Source: Brachyspira pilosicoli (GTDB lineage Bacteria > Spirochaetota > Brachyspiria > Brachyspirales > Brachyspiraceae). Taken from it: a DNA stretch of 64,000 nucleotides. Within the stretch, counting starts at the first letter, position 1. Every line of letters starts with the position of its first letter. The notes beneath the pieces are model-generated. The model had not been told where the DNA came from. It was given only the letters and a program-made list of their open reading frames with translations, and did no database searches. The stretch is taken from the NCBI RefSeq assembly GCF_008016535.1, contig NZ_SAXY01000064.1:31896-95895 (forward strand), in the 5' to 3' direction. The translations under genes and the position numbers were made by a program. Shown one piece after another: positions 35,920 through 45,249 of the stretch.

Positions 35920-36477
35920 TTGAGTTGTAATATTTGTGGCAAGAATCTTGCTGTTTTACATATAAAAGAATCTATAGGTAATAAAAAATATGAAATGCAT
36001 ATCTGTGAAGAATGCGAGAAAAAAATGAATATAATGGAAAAATGCATAGAACTTGAATTTGATAATTTGCATACAATATTTCCAGAATCTAAACCAGTTG
36101 TTAATTTAAAAAAGAAAAGTGTAAAAAGACCTAAACTAAAAGATAAAATATGTCCTTCTTGCGGTTATTCTTTAAGAGAGTTTAAAAAAACAGGTATAAT
36201 ATCTTGTCCTAAATGTTATGAGAACTTCTCTGAAAGTATAGCTAAACATGTAAGAAAAATACATACATACAACAAACATTTAGGAAGAGTTGCTAATAAA
36301 AACCTCACTAATAGAGATATAGAAGAAAAAATTAAACAATATGAAGCTACTATGGACATGCTCATCAAAATAGAAAACTATGAAGAAGCTTCTATTATTA
36401 AAAATAAAATAGAAAACCTTAAACAAACTTTGAATATAAAAGAAACTTTAAGTGAAAATAAAGATGTCCGCAGATAA
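35920..36477 (+). CDS. mcsA: McsA-like zinc-finger/UvrB-motif protein
   Basis: A 185-residue protein starting at TTG 35920, seven bases after AGGGG. It has two zinc-ribbon pairs in the N-terminal half (CNICG with CEEC, then CPSCG with CPKC) and a C-terminal UvrB/UvrC motif helix (KQYEATMDMLIKIENYEEASIIKNKIENLK). In Firmicutes McsA activates the arginine kinase McsB and works with CtsR and ClpC in protein quality control. Here it overlaps mcsB by 14 bases, but neither ctsR nor clpC is adjacent. Confidence 0.85.
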   Translation: MSCNICGKNLAVLHIKESIGNKKYEMHICEECEKKMNIMEKCIELEFDNLHTIFPESKPVVNLKKKSVKRPKLKDKICPSCGYSLREFKKTGIISCPKCYENFSESIAKHVRKIHTYNKHLGRVANKNLTNRDIEEKIKQYEATMDMLIKIENYEEASIIKNKIENLKQTLNIKETLSENKDVRR

Positions 36478-37495
36478 TATTGCTAAATGGATATATAAAA
36501 AAGGCTTAGAAGATAATATAATATTATATTCTAAAGTATCCATATATAGAAATATAGACAATATTAGATTCTATAATCATATAGATAAAGATGATATAGA
36601 AAAAATCGACAGCATTCTAACAAAAGAAATAGAAGAACTTAGAATATTAGATATTTATCTTGAAAAAATAAAGTTAAGAGAGATTGCTCCATTAGAAATT
36701 AAGCTTTTAAAAGAAAACCTAACAATACCAAATAAAAGAAATCTGCTAAATGCTTCACTTTATATGGATGAAGATGAGGAAACATCTATCTTAATAAATT
36801 CTAATGAACATTGCGAGATACAAACTATAGCTAGAGGCTTAGAAATAGAAGAATGTTTTAATAGGGCTTATAAAATAGAGAGCATGTTGGATAAAAAAAT
36901 AGATTTTGCTTTTAATAAAAAATTTGGATATTTAACTAGCTCTCCAGAAAAAATAGGTATCGCAATGAATGTAACAGTATCTATGGCAATACCCGCTTTA
37001 ATATGGAAAACCCCAGATAATATAGAATATTTTATTAATAAAGCATCAAAAAAAGGTTTTGATATATCAATTAGGGCAGGAAGAACTATGCCTGTACTTA
37101 ATATAACAAACAGAACTATGATGGGTATTTCTGAGAGAGATGTTTTAAATAATATGCTTGAAATCGTAAATTATATTCTAGATAAAGAAAAAAAAATGCG
37201 GTTAAAAATAAAAAATATGTATAGGCTAAACATAGAAGATAAAGTTTATAGGAGTAAGTCTTTACTATCAAATGCTAGAGTTATGAATTATATGGAGTTT
37301 ATAAAGCATAATTTATGGCTTAGAGTTGGTTTAGATTGCAATATTATTGATGATATAGATTTAGATACTTTATCTTATATGATGTTTATTACTAAAAATA
37401 ATCATTTAAAAGCAATGTTTCATAGCAAAAAAAAGTATAAGAAATATTCTGAGATGAGAGCTGCTGCCTTAAGAAATATAATGAGTACAAAATAA
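36464..37495 (+). CDS. McsB-like protein, probably catalytically degenerate
   Basis: A 343-residue protein with the phosphagen-kinase-like layout of protein arginine kinase McsB, directly behind mcsA. Homology is clear around YLTSSP, DRVYRS-like DKVYRSKSLLSNAR and the N-terminal KKGLEDNIILYSKVSIYRN. Key residues differ from B. subtilis McsB: the catalytic Cys of TSCP is Ser (codon 160), the NEEDH box is NSNEH (codons 112-116), the nucleotide-binding Arg of SSRIRLARN is changed, and the RDxxRA phospho-arginine pocket is lost. It is probably a pseudokinase acting with McsA. A GTG 12 bases upstream could also serve as start; neither has a good ribosome site. Confidence 0.7.
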   Translation: MSADNIAKWIYKKGLEDNIILYSKVSIYRNIDNIRFYNHIDKDDIEKIDSILTKEIEELRILDIYLEKIKLREIAPLEIKLLKENLTIPNKRNLLNASLYMDEDEETSILINSNEHCEIQTIARGLEIEECFNRAYKIESMLDKKIDFAFNKKFGYLTSSPEKIGIAMNVTVSMAIPALIWKTPDNIEYFINKASKKGFDISIRAGRTMPVLNITNRTMMGISERDVLNNMLEIVNYILDKEKKMRLKIKNMYRLNIEDKVYRSKSLLSNARVMNYMEFIKHNLWLRVGLDCNIIDDIDLDTLSYMMFITKNNHLKAMFHSKKKYKKYSEMRAAALRNIMSTK

Positions 37496-37497
37496 AT

Positions 37498-37914
37498 TTA
37501 CTTCATTAATAATTTTAAAATATCTAATATATTATAAGTTCTTGTTTTATTTGAAAGATTAATTGTAATTGGAAATATAGCAAATAGTTTTAATTTACCA
37601 TTAACAATATATATCTTAAACTTAGATTTTTTAAAATTAAAAAAATCTGATATTAAATTAGAAGTTTCTTTATTATAAAACACAACATTGATATTAACAC
37701 TTGATGATGAACGAGATTTAATAGATATATTTTCCGAAACACAATAGGCAAACTTTTCATTTCTGCTGTTAATAAGATTACATTCAAAATCTTCTAAAAT
37801 CATTTTTATTGGGGCATTATTTTTTATATTAACAACAACATTTACATTTGTAGTGTCCCATTCAAATTTTTTTAATTCAAAACCTCCCAAACTATAATCT
37901 ACAGGTAATTTCAA
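37498..37914 (-). CDS. LEA14/WHy-like beta-sandwich protein
   Basis: A 138-residue cytoplasmic protein starting at TTG 37914 with AAGGAG 6 bases upstream. It has alternating short strands with NVNVVVNIKNNAPIKMILEDFECNL, like the water-stress (WHy/LEA14) immunoglobulin-like fold. No signal peptide is visible. The stop lies two bases from the mcsB-like stop (convergent). Function unknown; the fold call is tentative. Confidence 0.5.
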   Translation of the reverse strand: MKLPVDYSLGGFELKKFEWDTTNVNVVVNIKNNAPIKMILEDFECNLINSRNEKFAYCVSENISIKSRSSSSVNINVVFYNKETSNLISDFFNFKKSKFKIYIVNGKLKLFAIFPITINLSNKTRTYNILDILKLLMK

Positions 37915-37937
37915 ATTATACTCCTTAAAGATTAAAA

Positions 37938-37970
37938 AAGAGCTATAACCTTAAATAGATTATAACTCTT
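37938..37970 (-). terminator. Terminator after the NfnA-like gene
   Basis: On the minus strand, AAGAGTTATAA and TTATAGCTCTT (one G-T pair) followed by TTTTAATC form a stem with an 11-base loop. Confidence 0.75.
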
Positions 37971-37999
37971 ATTTTTATTAATAGATACTTAAAATACCA

Positions 38000-38827
38000 T
38001 TAATTAGCCAATTTTAAATTACATTCATGCTCTTCTTTTTTATACATAGCCTGTCTTTTCATTAGTAAGTCAAAATCAACTAAATGACCATCAAATTCAG
38101 GACCTTCAACACAAGCAAATTTAGTTTGAGTACCAACTAATACTCTACAGCAACCGCACATACCTGTACCATCAATCATAATAGGGTTCAAACTAACAGT
38201 AGTAGGCAGATTATATTCTTTAGTAAGCTTACAAACAAATTTCATCATAATAGCAGGACCAATAGCTATAACCTCAGAAATTTTCTCCCCCCTATCATAT
38301 ATCTTTTTAATCATATCTGTAACTAAACCCTTCTCACCATAACTTCCATTATCAGTACAAATTAATAGTTCATCAGATACTTTTTTCATCATATCTTCCA
38401 TAATGATAAGCGATTTATCTCTAGCACCTAATATTGATATAACCTTATTACCAGCATTATGATGGGCCTGTACTATAGGATGCAAAGGAGCTATGCCGAC
38501 ACCTCCTCCAACACCAAGTATAATACCATCTTGCTTTTCAATATGAGTAGGCTGTCCCAATGGTCCTATAACGTCCATTATCTCATCGCCAACTTTAAGT
38601 CCCATTAATTTAGTTGTAGAATAACCAATACTTTGAGTTACTATGGTAATTGTTCCTGCTTCAGGGTCAGCATCAGCTATAGTAAGAGGCACTCTCTCTC
38701 CTAACTCATCTAATCTAAAAATAATAAAATTACCTGCTTTACGATGTTTAGCTATATCTGGAGCTACAATTTTCATCATAAAAACTTTGTCTGACCATTG
38801 TTCTTTGGCAACAATCTTATAGCCCAT
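38000..38827 (-). CDS. Ferredoxin-NADP+ reductase alpha subunit-like flavoprotein (NfnA/SudB type)
   Basis: A 275-residue protein related to the dihydroorotate dehydrogenase electron-transfer subunit. It has the FAD site (RVPLTIAD), the NAD(P) site GVGGGVGIAPLHP and a C-terminal [2Fe-2S] site with Cys in GMCGCCRV and FACVEGPEFDGH. In anaerobes such subunits pair with a GltA-like subunit to couple ferredoxin and NAD(P)H. No such partner gene is adjacent. It follows rplS, which is an unusual location. Confidence 0.8.
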   Translation of the reverse strand: MGYKIVAKEQWSDKVFMMKIVAPDIAKHRKAGNFIIFRLDELGERVPLTIADADPEAGTITIVTQSIGYSTTKLMGLKVGDEIMDVIGPLGQPTHIEKQDGIILGVGGGVGIAPLHPIVQAHHNAGNKVISILGARDKSLIIMEDMMKKVSDELLICTDNGSYGEKGLVTDMIKKIYDRGEKISEVIAIGPAIMMKFVCKLTKEYNLPTTVSLNPIMIDGTGMCGCCRVLVGTQTKFACVEGPEFDGHLVDFDLLMKRQAMYKKEEHECNLKLAN

Positions 38828-38863
38828 AAAGATTTATCCTTAAAAATATAAAATTATTATAAT

Positions 38864-39307
38864 TTATTGATTATTTTCTGTTGTTGTTGTTTCTTCTGCT
38901 GATTGTTCTTCTTTTGGAGACTCTTCAGACTTTAATAAATCTGAATGCTTAGGTATTTTTACACCAAGTCTTTCTACTAAGCGAGCTTTTTTACCTACTT
39001 TATCTCTTAAATAATAAAGTTTAGCTCTTCTTACTTTAGCCTTTCTTATAATATCAATATGGTCTATTCTAGGAGAGTTTACTAAAAATATCCTCTCAAC
39101 GCCTACACCATAAGATATTTTTCTAACTATAAAACTTTTATTTATGCCTTTACCACGCATTGAAATAACAACACCTTCAAATGCTTGTAATCTTTCTCTG
39201 TCACCTTCTATTATTTTTACCCATACTTTTACTGTATCACCTATTTCAAAAGGTAAAATAGCTTCTTTTTTATGTTTTGCTTCTACTAATCTAATCTGTT
39301 GCTCCAT
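38864..39307 (-). CDS. rplS: 50S ribosomal protein L19
   Basis: A 147-residue protein. The L19 core (about residues 1-115) is well conserved ([41 protein letters not shown]). The last ~25 residues are an acidic Ser/Glu/Thr tail that the usual ~115-residue protein lacks. L19 sits at the subunit interface. The common neighbours rpsP, rimM and trmD are absent. AGGAG lies just before the ATG. Confidence 0.95.
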   Translation of the reverse strand: MEQQIRLVEAKHKKEAILPFEIGDTVKVWVKIIEGDRERLQAFEGVVISMRGKGINKSFIVRKISYGVGVERIFLVNSPRIDHIDIIRKAKVRRAKLYYLRDKVGKKARLVERLGVKIPKHSDLLKSEESPKEEQSAEETTTTENNQ

Positions 39308-39366
39308 TGGTTTTTCTCCTAAAAAAATTTATATTAATTTAACTAAATACATTTCATAGAATTTAT

Positions 39367-39395
39367 ATTTTATCACAATATACTAATTTAATCAA
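39367..39395 (-). promoter_or_regulatory. Promoter of rplS
   Basis: On the minus strand, TTGATT (39395-39390), 17-base spacer, TAAAAT (39372-39367), 59 bases before the start. The rest of the 300-base gap to the divergent sensor gene is AT-rich with nothing else recognisable. Confidence 0.6.
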
Positions 39396-39607
39396 GTACT
39401 AATATAGAGATTTTTTGTTTAACTATTATACACATATTTTAAAATAAAATTTTATTTTAATAAAAAAACATAAATTCATATGAAAATATAAAAAATATTG
39501 CCTATATCCTTTTAAAATAAAATTTTCAAGTAAAAAACTCTTTATCCGATAAAAATACAATAATAGTAAAAAAGATATAGCTATAGTAGATACAAGGGTT
39601 TAGAGTT

Positions 39608-41668
39608 ATGAATAATGATAAAAAGCAAAAAATTATTAAAACAATTCTTAGTTTGATGATATCATTTTTAATGATTTTTATAGTCGCTATGTTTGCAAGA
39701 GTTGCAAGCAATACAATATTGCCTCAAAATAGTAAAGTATCTGTATTAATTAATGATTATTTAGATATGATGATGCAGATGATGGATAAATTTGCTACAA
39801 ACTTAAAAATAAAGAGAAATACAGTATCAGAATATCAGGTAAATTTAATAACTCAATCTATATCAGATTATGTAGGATATAGTATGTATCAAACTGCTGA
39901 TATATTAAAAGATTATAACCCATATAAAAATTATTCAAAAGCGGAATTAGAAAAATATAAAAATGATTATTATAAAATGACTTTAGAAAATCCTTATTTA
40001 AGAAGCATGACAGTTTTTTCTATAGACGGTAAAATGAGGCTCAATCTATATTCGGCTAATCATAAATCTTGGCCTATAGAATTACAAGATAATTTATTAA
40101 AAGAAATAAAAAATAAAGGCTCTTTAGTATTAAATGCTGAAAATGAAAATGCATTCTATATAATGGAATATATTAAAAATAAACATGGTGAAATTATTGT
40201 TACTACAAGAAATGATTATTCTTATGTATCTGATATAGCTATGTATTATCAAGTGGCAGATAAAAGACTTTATATAAGCGATTCTAGAGATTTGGTTTAT
40301 AATGTGAGAGAATCTGTGGGAGAGAAATCTATAGAAAAAGTATCTAGTGTTATTAATAGATTTGCTTATTATAAAAAACAACCTAGTTTTATAGTTAATG
40401 ATTCATTATCTGTATCTATGATAGGAAAAGAATATCCTAATTATTTTGAATTAATAGTATTAGCTGCTACTGCTTTACTTATATTATTATTCCAACTAAT
40501 ATTAAGCGGAATAATTAATTTCTTTAAATATTTAATGCAAATTAAAACTAATAGAGATTTTTTAGAGAGTGTGAAAGGTGAAAATGAATTGTTTATAGAT
40601 GAAAGTTTAGTAAAGGCAGATATACCAAAATCTACCGTAATAGATGATATGCCTCCAATAATAGAAAGATTGCATTATAAAATACCAGAAAAATATTTTG
40701 AGAATAATAAAAAAGAAAAAAAAGAAGACAAGTTTAATATTGCAAAAGATATATCAAATATTGTAAATATGATAAAGTTCAATAAATATAATCCTGATAA
40801 AAATGAAGATATGAATAATAATACAGCAATAGCAGAAACAGAAGAAACAGTAGAAAAATTAATAATAGAAGAAAAAACAGAAGAAATAAAAGATAACAGT
40901 ACAATAATAGAAGAAGATAATCTTGATAATATTTATTCATTAAGCTATATAGAAAATGAAGTTGATAGAGAATTCGAAAAAAATAAAAAAGAAGAAGATT
41001 TAACAGAATTTGTAGAAGAGCAAAAGATATCAGAAGAAGATGAAATATTAGAATATGATGATATATATAATAATACATTAGAAGAGATTTATAAAACAGA
41101 AGAGTATAGTAAATATAATAACAATGAAGAAGAATATTATAATAACGAAATAGAAAATACAGAAAATAATAACGATAATACTAATTTATATAATGATGAG
41201 ATAAGCACTTTAGAAGAGATACGCACTTTTAATCAAGAAGCTGAAAATATATATCAAGAAATAGAAAACGATAAGCACAATGAATATTATTCTTTAAATG
41301 ACGAATATAGTAATAATGAATATTATAATGCTGAAGATATAAGAGATAGAAAAATTATTAAAAGTGATTTATCATATAATAATTATAATAACGAAAATAC
41401 TTTTAATTTAGAAATAGAAAAAATAAGTGAAGTAGAAGATACAGATAAAACAGAAGAAAAACAAGAGGCAGTAGAAGAAGTAAAAGAAAATATTAATATG
41501 GAAATATATAATTCATATAATAATCTAGAAAATAATACTGCAGAAAAAATAAAAAATAATATAGACACTAAAAGAACAGAAGATGTATTTGCTGCTTTTG
41601 ATAAGATGTTATCTTCAATAATAAGTAAAGCAGAAGAAGATGCTAGAAAAAGTATAACTAAAAAATAA
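39608..41668 (+). CDS. Membrane sensor-like protein with long acidic Asn/Glu-rich tail
   Basis: A 686-residue protein of unknown family. Two membrane spans (~13-33 and ~283-305) enclose an extracytoplasmic domain of about 250 residues with a Cache-like look (YLRSMTVFSIDGKMRLNLYS). The cytoplasmic part (~310-686) is low-complexity and strongly acidic, dominated by Glu, Asn, Asp, Tyr and Ile, with no kinase, GGDEF or methyl-accepting signature. The last ~30 residues (DVFAAFDKMLSSIISKAEEDARK) look like an amphipathic helix that may bind a partner. The next gene has the same plan, so the two may work as a pair. Confidence 0.65.
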   Translation: MNNDKKQKIIKTILSLMISFLMIFIVAMFARVASNTILPQNSKVSVLINDYLDMMMQMMDKFATNLKIKRNTVSEYQVNLITQSISDYVGYSMYQTADILKDYNPYKNYSKAELEKYKNDYYKMTLENPYLRSMTVFSIDGKMRLNLYSANHKSWPIELQDNLLKEIKNKGSLVLNAENENAFYIMEYIKNKHGEIIVTTRNDYSYVSDIAMYYQVADKRLYISDSRDLVYNVRESVGEKSIEKVSSVINRFAYYKKQPSFIVNDSLSVSMIGKEYPNYFELIVLAATALLILLFQLILSGIINFFKYLMQIKTNRDFLESVKGENELFIDESLVKADIPKSTVIDDMPPIIERLHYKIPEKYFENNKKEKKEDKFNIAKDISNIVNMIKFNKYNPDKNEDMNNNTAIAETEETVEKLIIEEKTEEIKDNSTIIEEDNLDNIYSLSYIENEVDREFEKNKKEEDLTEFVEEQKISEEDEILEYDDIYNNTLEEIYKTEEYSKYNNNEEEYYNNEIENTENNNDNTNLYNDEISTLEEIRTFNQEAENIYQEIENDKHNEYYSLNDEYSNNEYYNAEDIRDRKIIKSDLSYNNYNNENTFNLEIEKISEVEDTDKTEEKQEAVEEVKENINMEIYNSYNNLENNTAEKIKNNIDTKRTEDVFAAFDKMLSSIISKAEEDARKSITKK

Positions 41669-41684
41669 TATAGGTGGTTTTTTT

Positions 41685-44069
41685 ATGTTTGATAGACATA
41701 ATAATATTTCTATTTTTGTATATATAGCTATTTTGCTTAATGCTATAATTATTGCTCTATTTATCACTTTTGTATTTGGATTAAAAAAAGATGCTTTTGA
41801 TATAGATACAAAAAAACTTGATAGAACATCTCTTATATGTCAAAATAATATATTAAGTCTTATAAATGATTATGATAATAGATTAGATAAAATAATAGAG
41901 AGTTATAACTTTCCTTCATTACTTCAAAATGTAGTATTAAATGGAATGAATGAAGATGAAAAAAATAGAATTATATCTATTTTTAGAAGCGGTAATTATG
42001 CTTTTGATACTGTAGGTCTTTATTTTTCTGATGGACGTGCCGTATTTTCTTCTCCAGACAATAGAAAAAGCATAAACCTTAATGCATTAAAAGTAAATGA
42101 TAAAAAAGCTTATTTCGATCAAGATTTTGACGGAGTTTATTTTGTTAAACCAATTAAAAATGAAAAAGGTTTAGAAGTTGGATATATTGTAGCAAGCGTA
42201 TTTAAAAAGATTTTTGAAAACACTTCATACAATTTAAACTTCCTGCTTATACCTAATGGGGTAATATATTATAATCCTTCTATAAATATCAATAGTATTT
42301 CAAGAGATGCATTATATCAATATATGAATAATCCTGGTTTAATAAATATAGGTGCTTATTCATATATATTACACTCAAGCAATGTTAAAGATATAAATAA
42401 CTTTAATGTTGGAATATTAGAACTTGATGTACCTATAATACAAAAATATTTAAAATATATTTTACTTGTTATACTTTCTTCTTCATTAATATTTTTAATA
42501 TCAAGTGTATTATACGAAAGAAAAAAATTACAAACACAAAATGTTTCTGATATAGAAGATGATAGTATATATTCAGATAATGATAATATTGTAGAAGATG
42601 ATGAGTATAATAATTTTGATGATGATAACAATCTTGATGATTTTAATTATGATTTAGACACATTAAATGAAGATATAGAATATTTAAATAATATAGAATC
42701 AAAAAATAAAAAACATATTGATAGAAAAAGTAAATTGGAATTACCTGATTTAGATGAAATAGAAAATGCTGTAAATAATATAAGCAAAGAAGATTTATTA
42801 GATATTGAAGATTTGCAAGACATAGAAGACAGTATTGACAACGATGATATTAAATTAGATAATATAAAAGAAGATAATAATGAAGATGAGCATTTAAATA
42901 TTGATAATATTGAGGATTTAGAAAACATAGAAGAGAGTATCAATGATGAAGCTATTAAAATAGATAATATTGATGATATAGAAAACAACACTGATGAGCA
43001 TTTAAACTTAGATAATGTTGAAGACTTGGAAAACATAGAAGATGGTATTGATGATGAAGCTATTAAAATAGACAATATTGAGGATATAGAAAACAACACT
43101 GATGAGCGTTTAAACTTAGATAATGTGGAAGACTTGGAGAACATAGAAGAGAGTATTGATGATGAAGCTATTAAAATAGACAATATTGATGAAGATTATA
43201 ATCCGATACCAAATATAGATAATTTAGATAATAATATAGTATCTGAAGAAGATAAAGAATTAGATTATGTACCTACATTAGATAATGTACTAGAAGATAA
43301 TGATGAATATGATGATAAAGATATTATAAGAGGGATAGATGATATTATTTCTGATGATGAGGAGGATATTTTGATAAGTCACGGTTCTATAATTGATGAT
43401 GAAATTAGTAAAAAGGAAGATGATTATTTCTCTTCTTTAGATTCTTTTAATCTTGCTCTTAATAAAGATTTTCTGTTTGATGATCATAAAGATGAATTTG
43501 ATAAATCACATGACTATGATAGTGATGAAATAATAAAAAAAGCAAGTGAAGATGATGTATTTGATACAGAAGATTTAATAGACAGCGAATTATATGACCC
43601 TGAAGAGAAAAGACCTGCTATGCCTGATGATTATAAAAAAGCTGAAGAGAAAGTAAGAGATAATATGACTTCAAATTGGAAAAATATTCTTAAGGCAATT
43701 AAAGGCGAGAAGTTTGTAAATAAAAATTTAGATGAAATGCTATATTGGATAAAAGAAAAATCTGGACTTAATGTATTACATTCTGCTATGCTTACCAAAG
43801 ATGAAAACGGTATATATAAAATAACAGATTCTCAAAATCTTACGGAAGATACTAAAAATAAACTAGAGATAGATGAAAATGAAGCTTTATTTAAAAAGAT
43901 ATTATCATCTAAAAAGACATTATATGTATCAGATCCTTTCTCATCATTATCATTAAAGATTAAATTTGATGAGAAAGACAGAGAAAATGTTTCTCATATT
44001 ATATTTATACCTATACAAGATGAAGAAGCTCAATTAAAATCTTTCTTTATAGGGCTTTCTTCAAATTGA
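41685..44069 (+). CDS. Membrane sensor-like protein with acidic tandem repeats and a GAF-like C-terminus
   Basis: A 794-residue protein 16 bases behind its likely partner. Spans at ~11-31 and ~255-275 frame a single-Cache-like periplasmic domain (TVGLYFSDGRAVFSS, GVYFVKPIKNEKGLEVGYIVAS). The cytoplasmic linker (~285-650) is Asp/Glu/Ile/Asn-rich and contains three ~36-residue tandem repeats at 392-498. The C-terminal ~140 residues form a globular domain similar to a GAF fold (MLYWIKEKSGLNVLHSAMLT). No output domain is recognised. Probably a spirochaete-specific sensory or scaffold protein. Confidence 0.65.
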   Translation: MFDRHNNISIFVYIAILLNAIIIALFITFVFGLKKDAFDIDTKKLDRTSLICQNNILSLINDYDNRLDKIIESYNFPSLLQNVVLNGMNEDEKNRIISIFRSGNYAFDTVGLYFSDGRAVFSSPDNRKSINLNALKVNDKKAYFDQDFDGVYFVKPIKNEKGLEVGYIVASVFKKIFENTSYNLNFLLIPNGVIYYNPSININSISRDALYQYMNNPGLINIGAYSYILHSSNVKDINNFNVGILELDVPIIQKYLKYILLVILSSSLIFLISSVLYERKKLQTQNVSDIEDDSIYSDNDNIVEDDEYNNFDDDNNLDDFNYDLDTLNEDIEYLNNIESKNKKHIDRKSKLELPDLDEIENAVNNISKEDLLDIEDLQDIEDSIDNDDIKLDNIKEDNNEDEHLNIDNIEDLENIEESINDEAIKIDNIDDIENNTDEHLNLDNVEDLENIEDGIDDEAIKIDNIEDIENNTDERLNLDNVEDLENIEESIDDEAIKIDNIDEDYNPIPNIDNLDNNIVSEEDKELDYVPTLDNVLEDNDEYDDKDIIRGIDDIISDDEEDILISHGSIIDDEISKKEDDYFSSLDSFNLALNKDFLFDDHKDEFDKSHDYDSDEIIKKASEDDVFDTEDLIDSELYDPEEKRPAMPDDYKKAEEKVRDNMTSNWKNILKAIKGEKFVNKNLDEMLYWIKEKSGLNVLHSAMLTKDENGIYKITDSQNLTEDTKNKLEIDENEALFKKILSSKKTLYVSDPFSSLSLKIKFDEKDRENVSHIIFIPIQDEEAQLKSFFIGLSSN
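42858..43178 (+). repeat. Intragenic 108-nt tandem repeats
   Basis: Three copies encoding 35, 36 and 36 residues, each with DNxxD/E...DEHLNxDNxEDLENIEExIxDEAIKI-type spacing. Copies two and three differ at few positions and keep the reading frame; copy one is more diverged. This is a likely site of copy-number variation. Confidence 0.85.
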
Positions 44070-44109
44070 TATTAAAAAAAATATATATCAAAATAAATAA
44101 GAGGTAAAA

Positions 44110-44376
44110 ATGGAATATTTGATAGTAGTAGCTGCTTTCATATTAATAGGGATAGTAATAAGCCTAATTTTTTATAATATTTTGCATATAAAAGTATTTG
44201 GTGGATGGGTTATGATGTTTATAATAGCTACTATTGGAGCTTTACTTGGTTCATATTATTTACCGAGATTAACTGAAATAGTAAGCTATATTAATATTAA
44301 TCTATCATCTTCAATTTTAGGTGCTATTATTTTGGTTATACTGCTTAGAATATTCACACCTAAATCATTAAAATAG
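44110..44376 (+). CDS. 88-residue membrane protein with three spans
   Basis: A small hydrophobic protein with three predicted spans; the middle one contains FIIATIGALLGSYYL, reminiscent of GlsB/YeaQ/YmgE-type small membrane proteins, but the match is loose. GAGGT lies before the start. It sits between the sensor pair and map, 13 bases ahead of map, all in the same direction, so probably one transcript. Function unknown. Confidence 0.55.
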   Translation: MEYLIVVAAFILIGIVISLIFYNILHIKVFGGWVMMFIIATIGALLGSYYLPRLTEIVSYININLSSSILGAIILVILLRIFTPKSLK

Positions 44377-44389
44377 TAAGGCAAAAATA

Positions 44390-45187
44390 ATGTTTATTAA
44401 AAACAATACAACAGATATTGTAAAGCCTTCTATTAAAGATGATAAAGCTATAGAAAATATTAAAAAAGCAGCAAAAATAGCACATGAAGCTATAGACTTA
44501 GCATTTAAACATTCTCTATCAGGAACAAGGGCTTCAAAAATAGATAAAGATGTTGAGAAATTTATAAAATCCAAAGGAGCATATCCTGCCAATTTGGAAG
44601 TGCCTGAATATGGTTATTCTACAAGCATATCTATAGGAAATGAAATAGCACATGGAAGACCAACTAATAAAAAAATATTAGTGCAAGGCGATATTATATG
44701 TATTGATATAGGAGTTAAATATAATGACTATTATGCAGACTGTGCTAGAACTATGGTTGTTAAAGGCAATCAATTAAACTCAAGTAATAAAAAAGCATAT
44801 AAATTAATTAAAGCCTGTAAAGAATCTTTAGAATATGCTATATGCAAATTAAGACCAAATATACTTTTGAGCATATATGGAAGAGAAGTTGAAAAAAAAG
44901 TAAATGAATATGGTTATAGTATAATAAAATCTCTTACAGGGCATGGTGTTGGATATGAATATCATGAAGCTCCGTATATATTTAATTTTTATCATCCAAA
45001 TAATGATGTAAAACTAGAAGAGAATATGGTTTTGGCATTAGAATTAATGATAGCTGAAGGCTCTGATAAATATGTGATAGAAAATGACGGTTGGACTATA
45101 TCTACTGCTGATTACTCTTTTGCTGCTCATTTTGAACATACTGTTTTAATTAAGAAACATGGTGTTGAGATACTAGGAATAGATTAA
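44390..45187 (+). CDS. map: Type I methionine aminopeptidase
   Basis: A 265-residue enzyme that removes initiator Met from nascent proteins. Metal ligands are visible: Asp in IDIGVKYNDYYADCART (two), His in TGHGVGYEYHEAP, Glu in LALELMIAEG and Glu in HFEHTVLI. The first ~20 residues are an extension before the common start of the family. AAGG precedes the ATG. It ends the sensor gene cluster. Confidence 0.93.
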   Translation: MFIKNNTTDIVKPSIKDDKAIENIKKAAKIAHEAIDLAFKHSLSGTRASKIDKDVEKFIKSKGAYPANLEVPEYGYSTSISIGNEIAHGRPTNKKILVQGDIICIDIGVKYNDYYADCARTMVVKGNQLNSSNKKAYKLIKACKESLEYAICKLRPNILLSIYGREVEKKVNEYGYSIIKSLTGHGVGYEYHEAPYIFNFYHPNNDVKLEENMVLALELMIAEGSDKYVIENDGWTISTADYSFAAHFEHTVLIKKHGVEILGID

Positions 45188-45249
45188 TTTACAGTAACTC
45201 TGCTCTAAAACTTTTTACACATAAATAATTATATTTTATTATATGAGTT

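Noticed and set aside
40779..41078. Leu/Tyr-rich minus-strand frame
   Set aside because: Antisense of the Glu/Asn-rich tail; a composition artefact.
42647..43183. 178-codon Ser-rich frame antisense to the acidic repeats
   Set aside because: It is the mirror of the Asp/Glu repeats in the real gene; no start signals.
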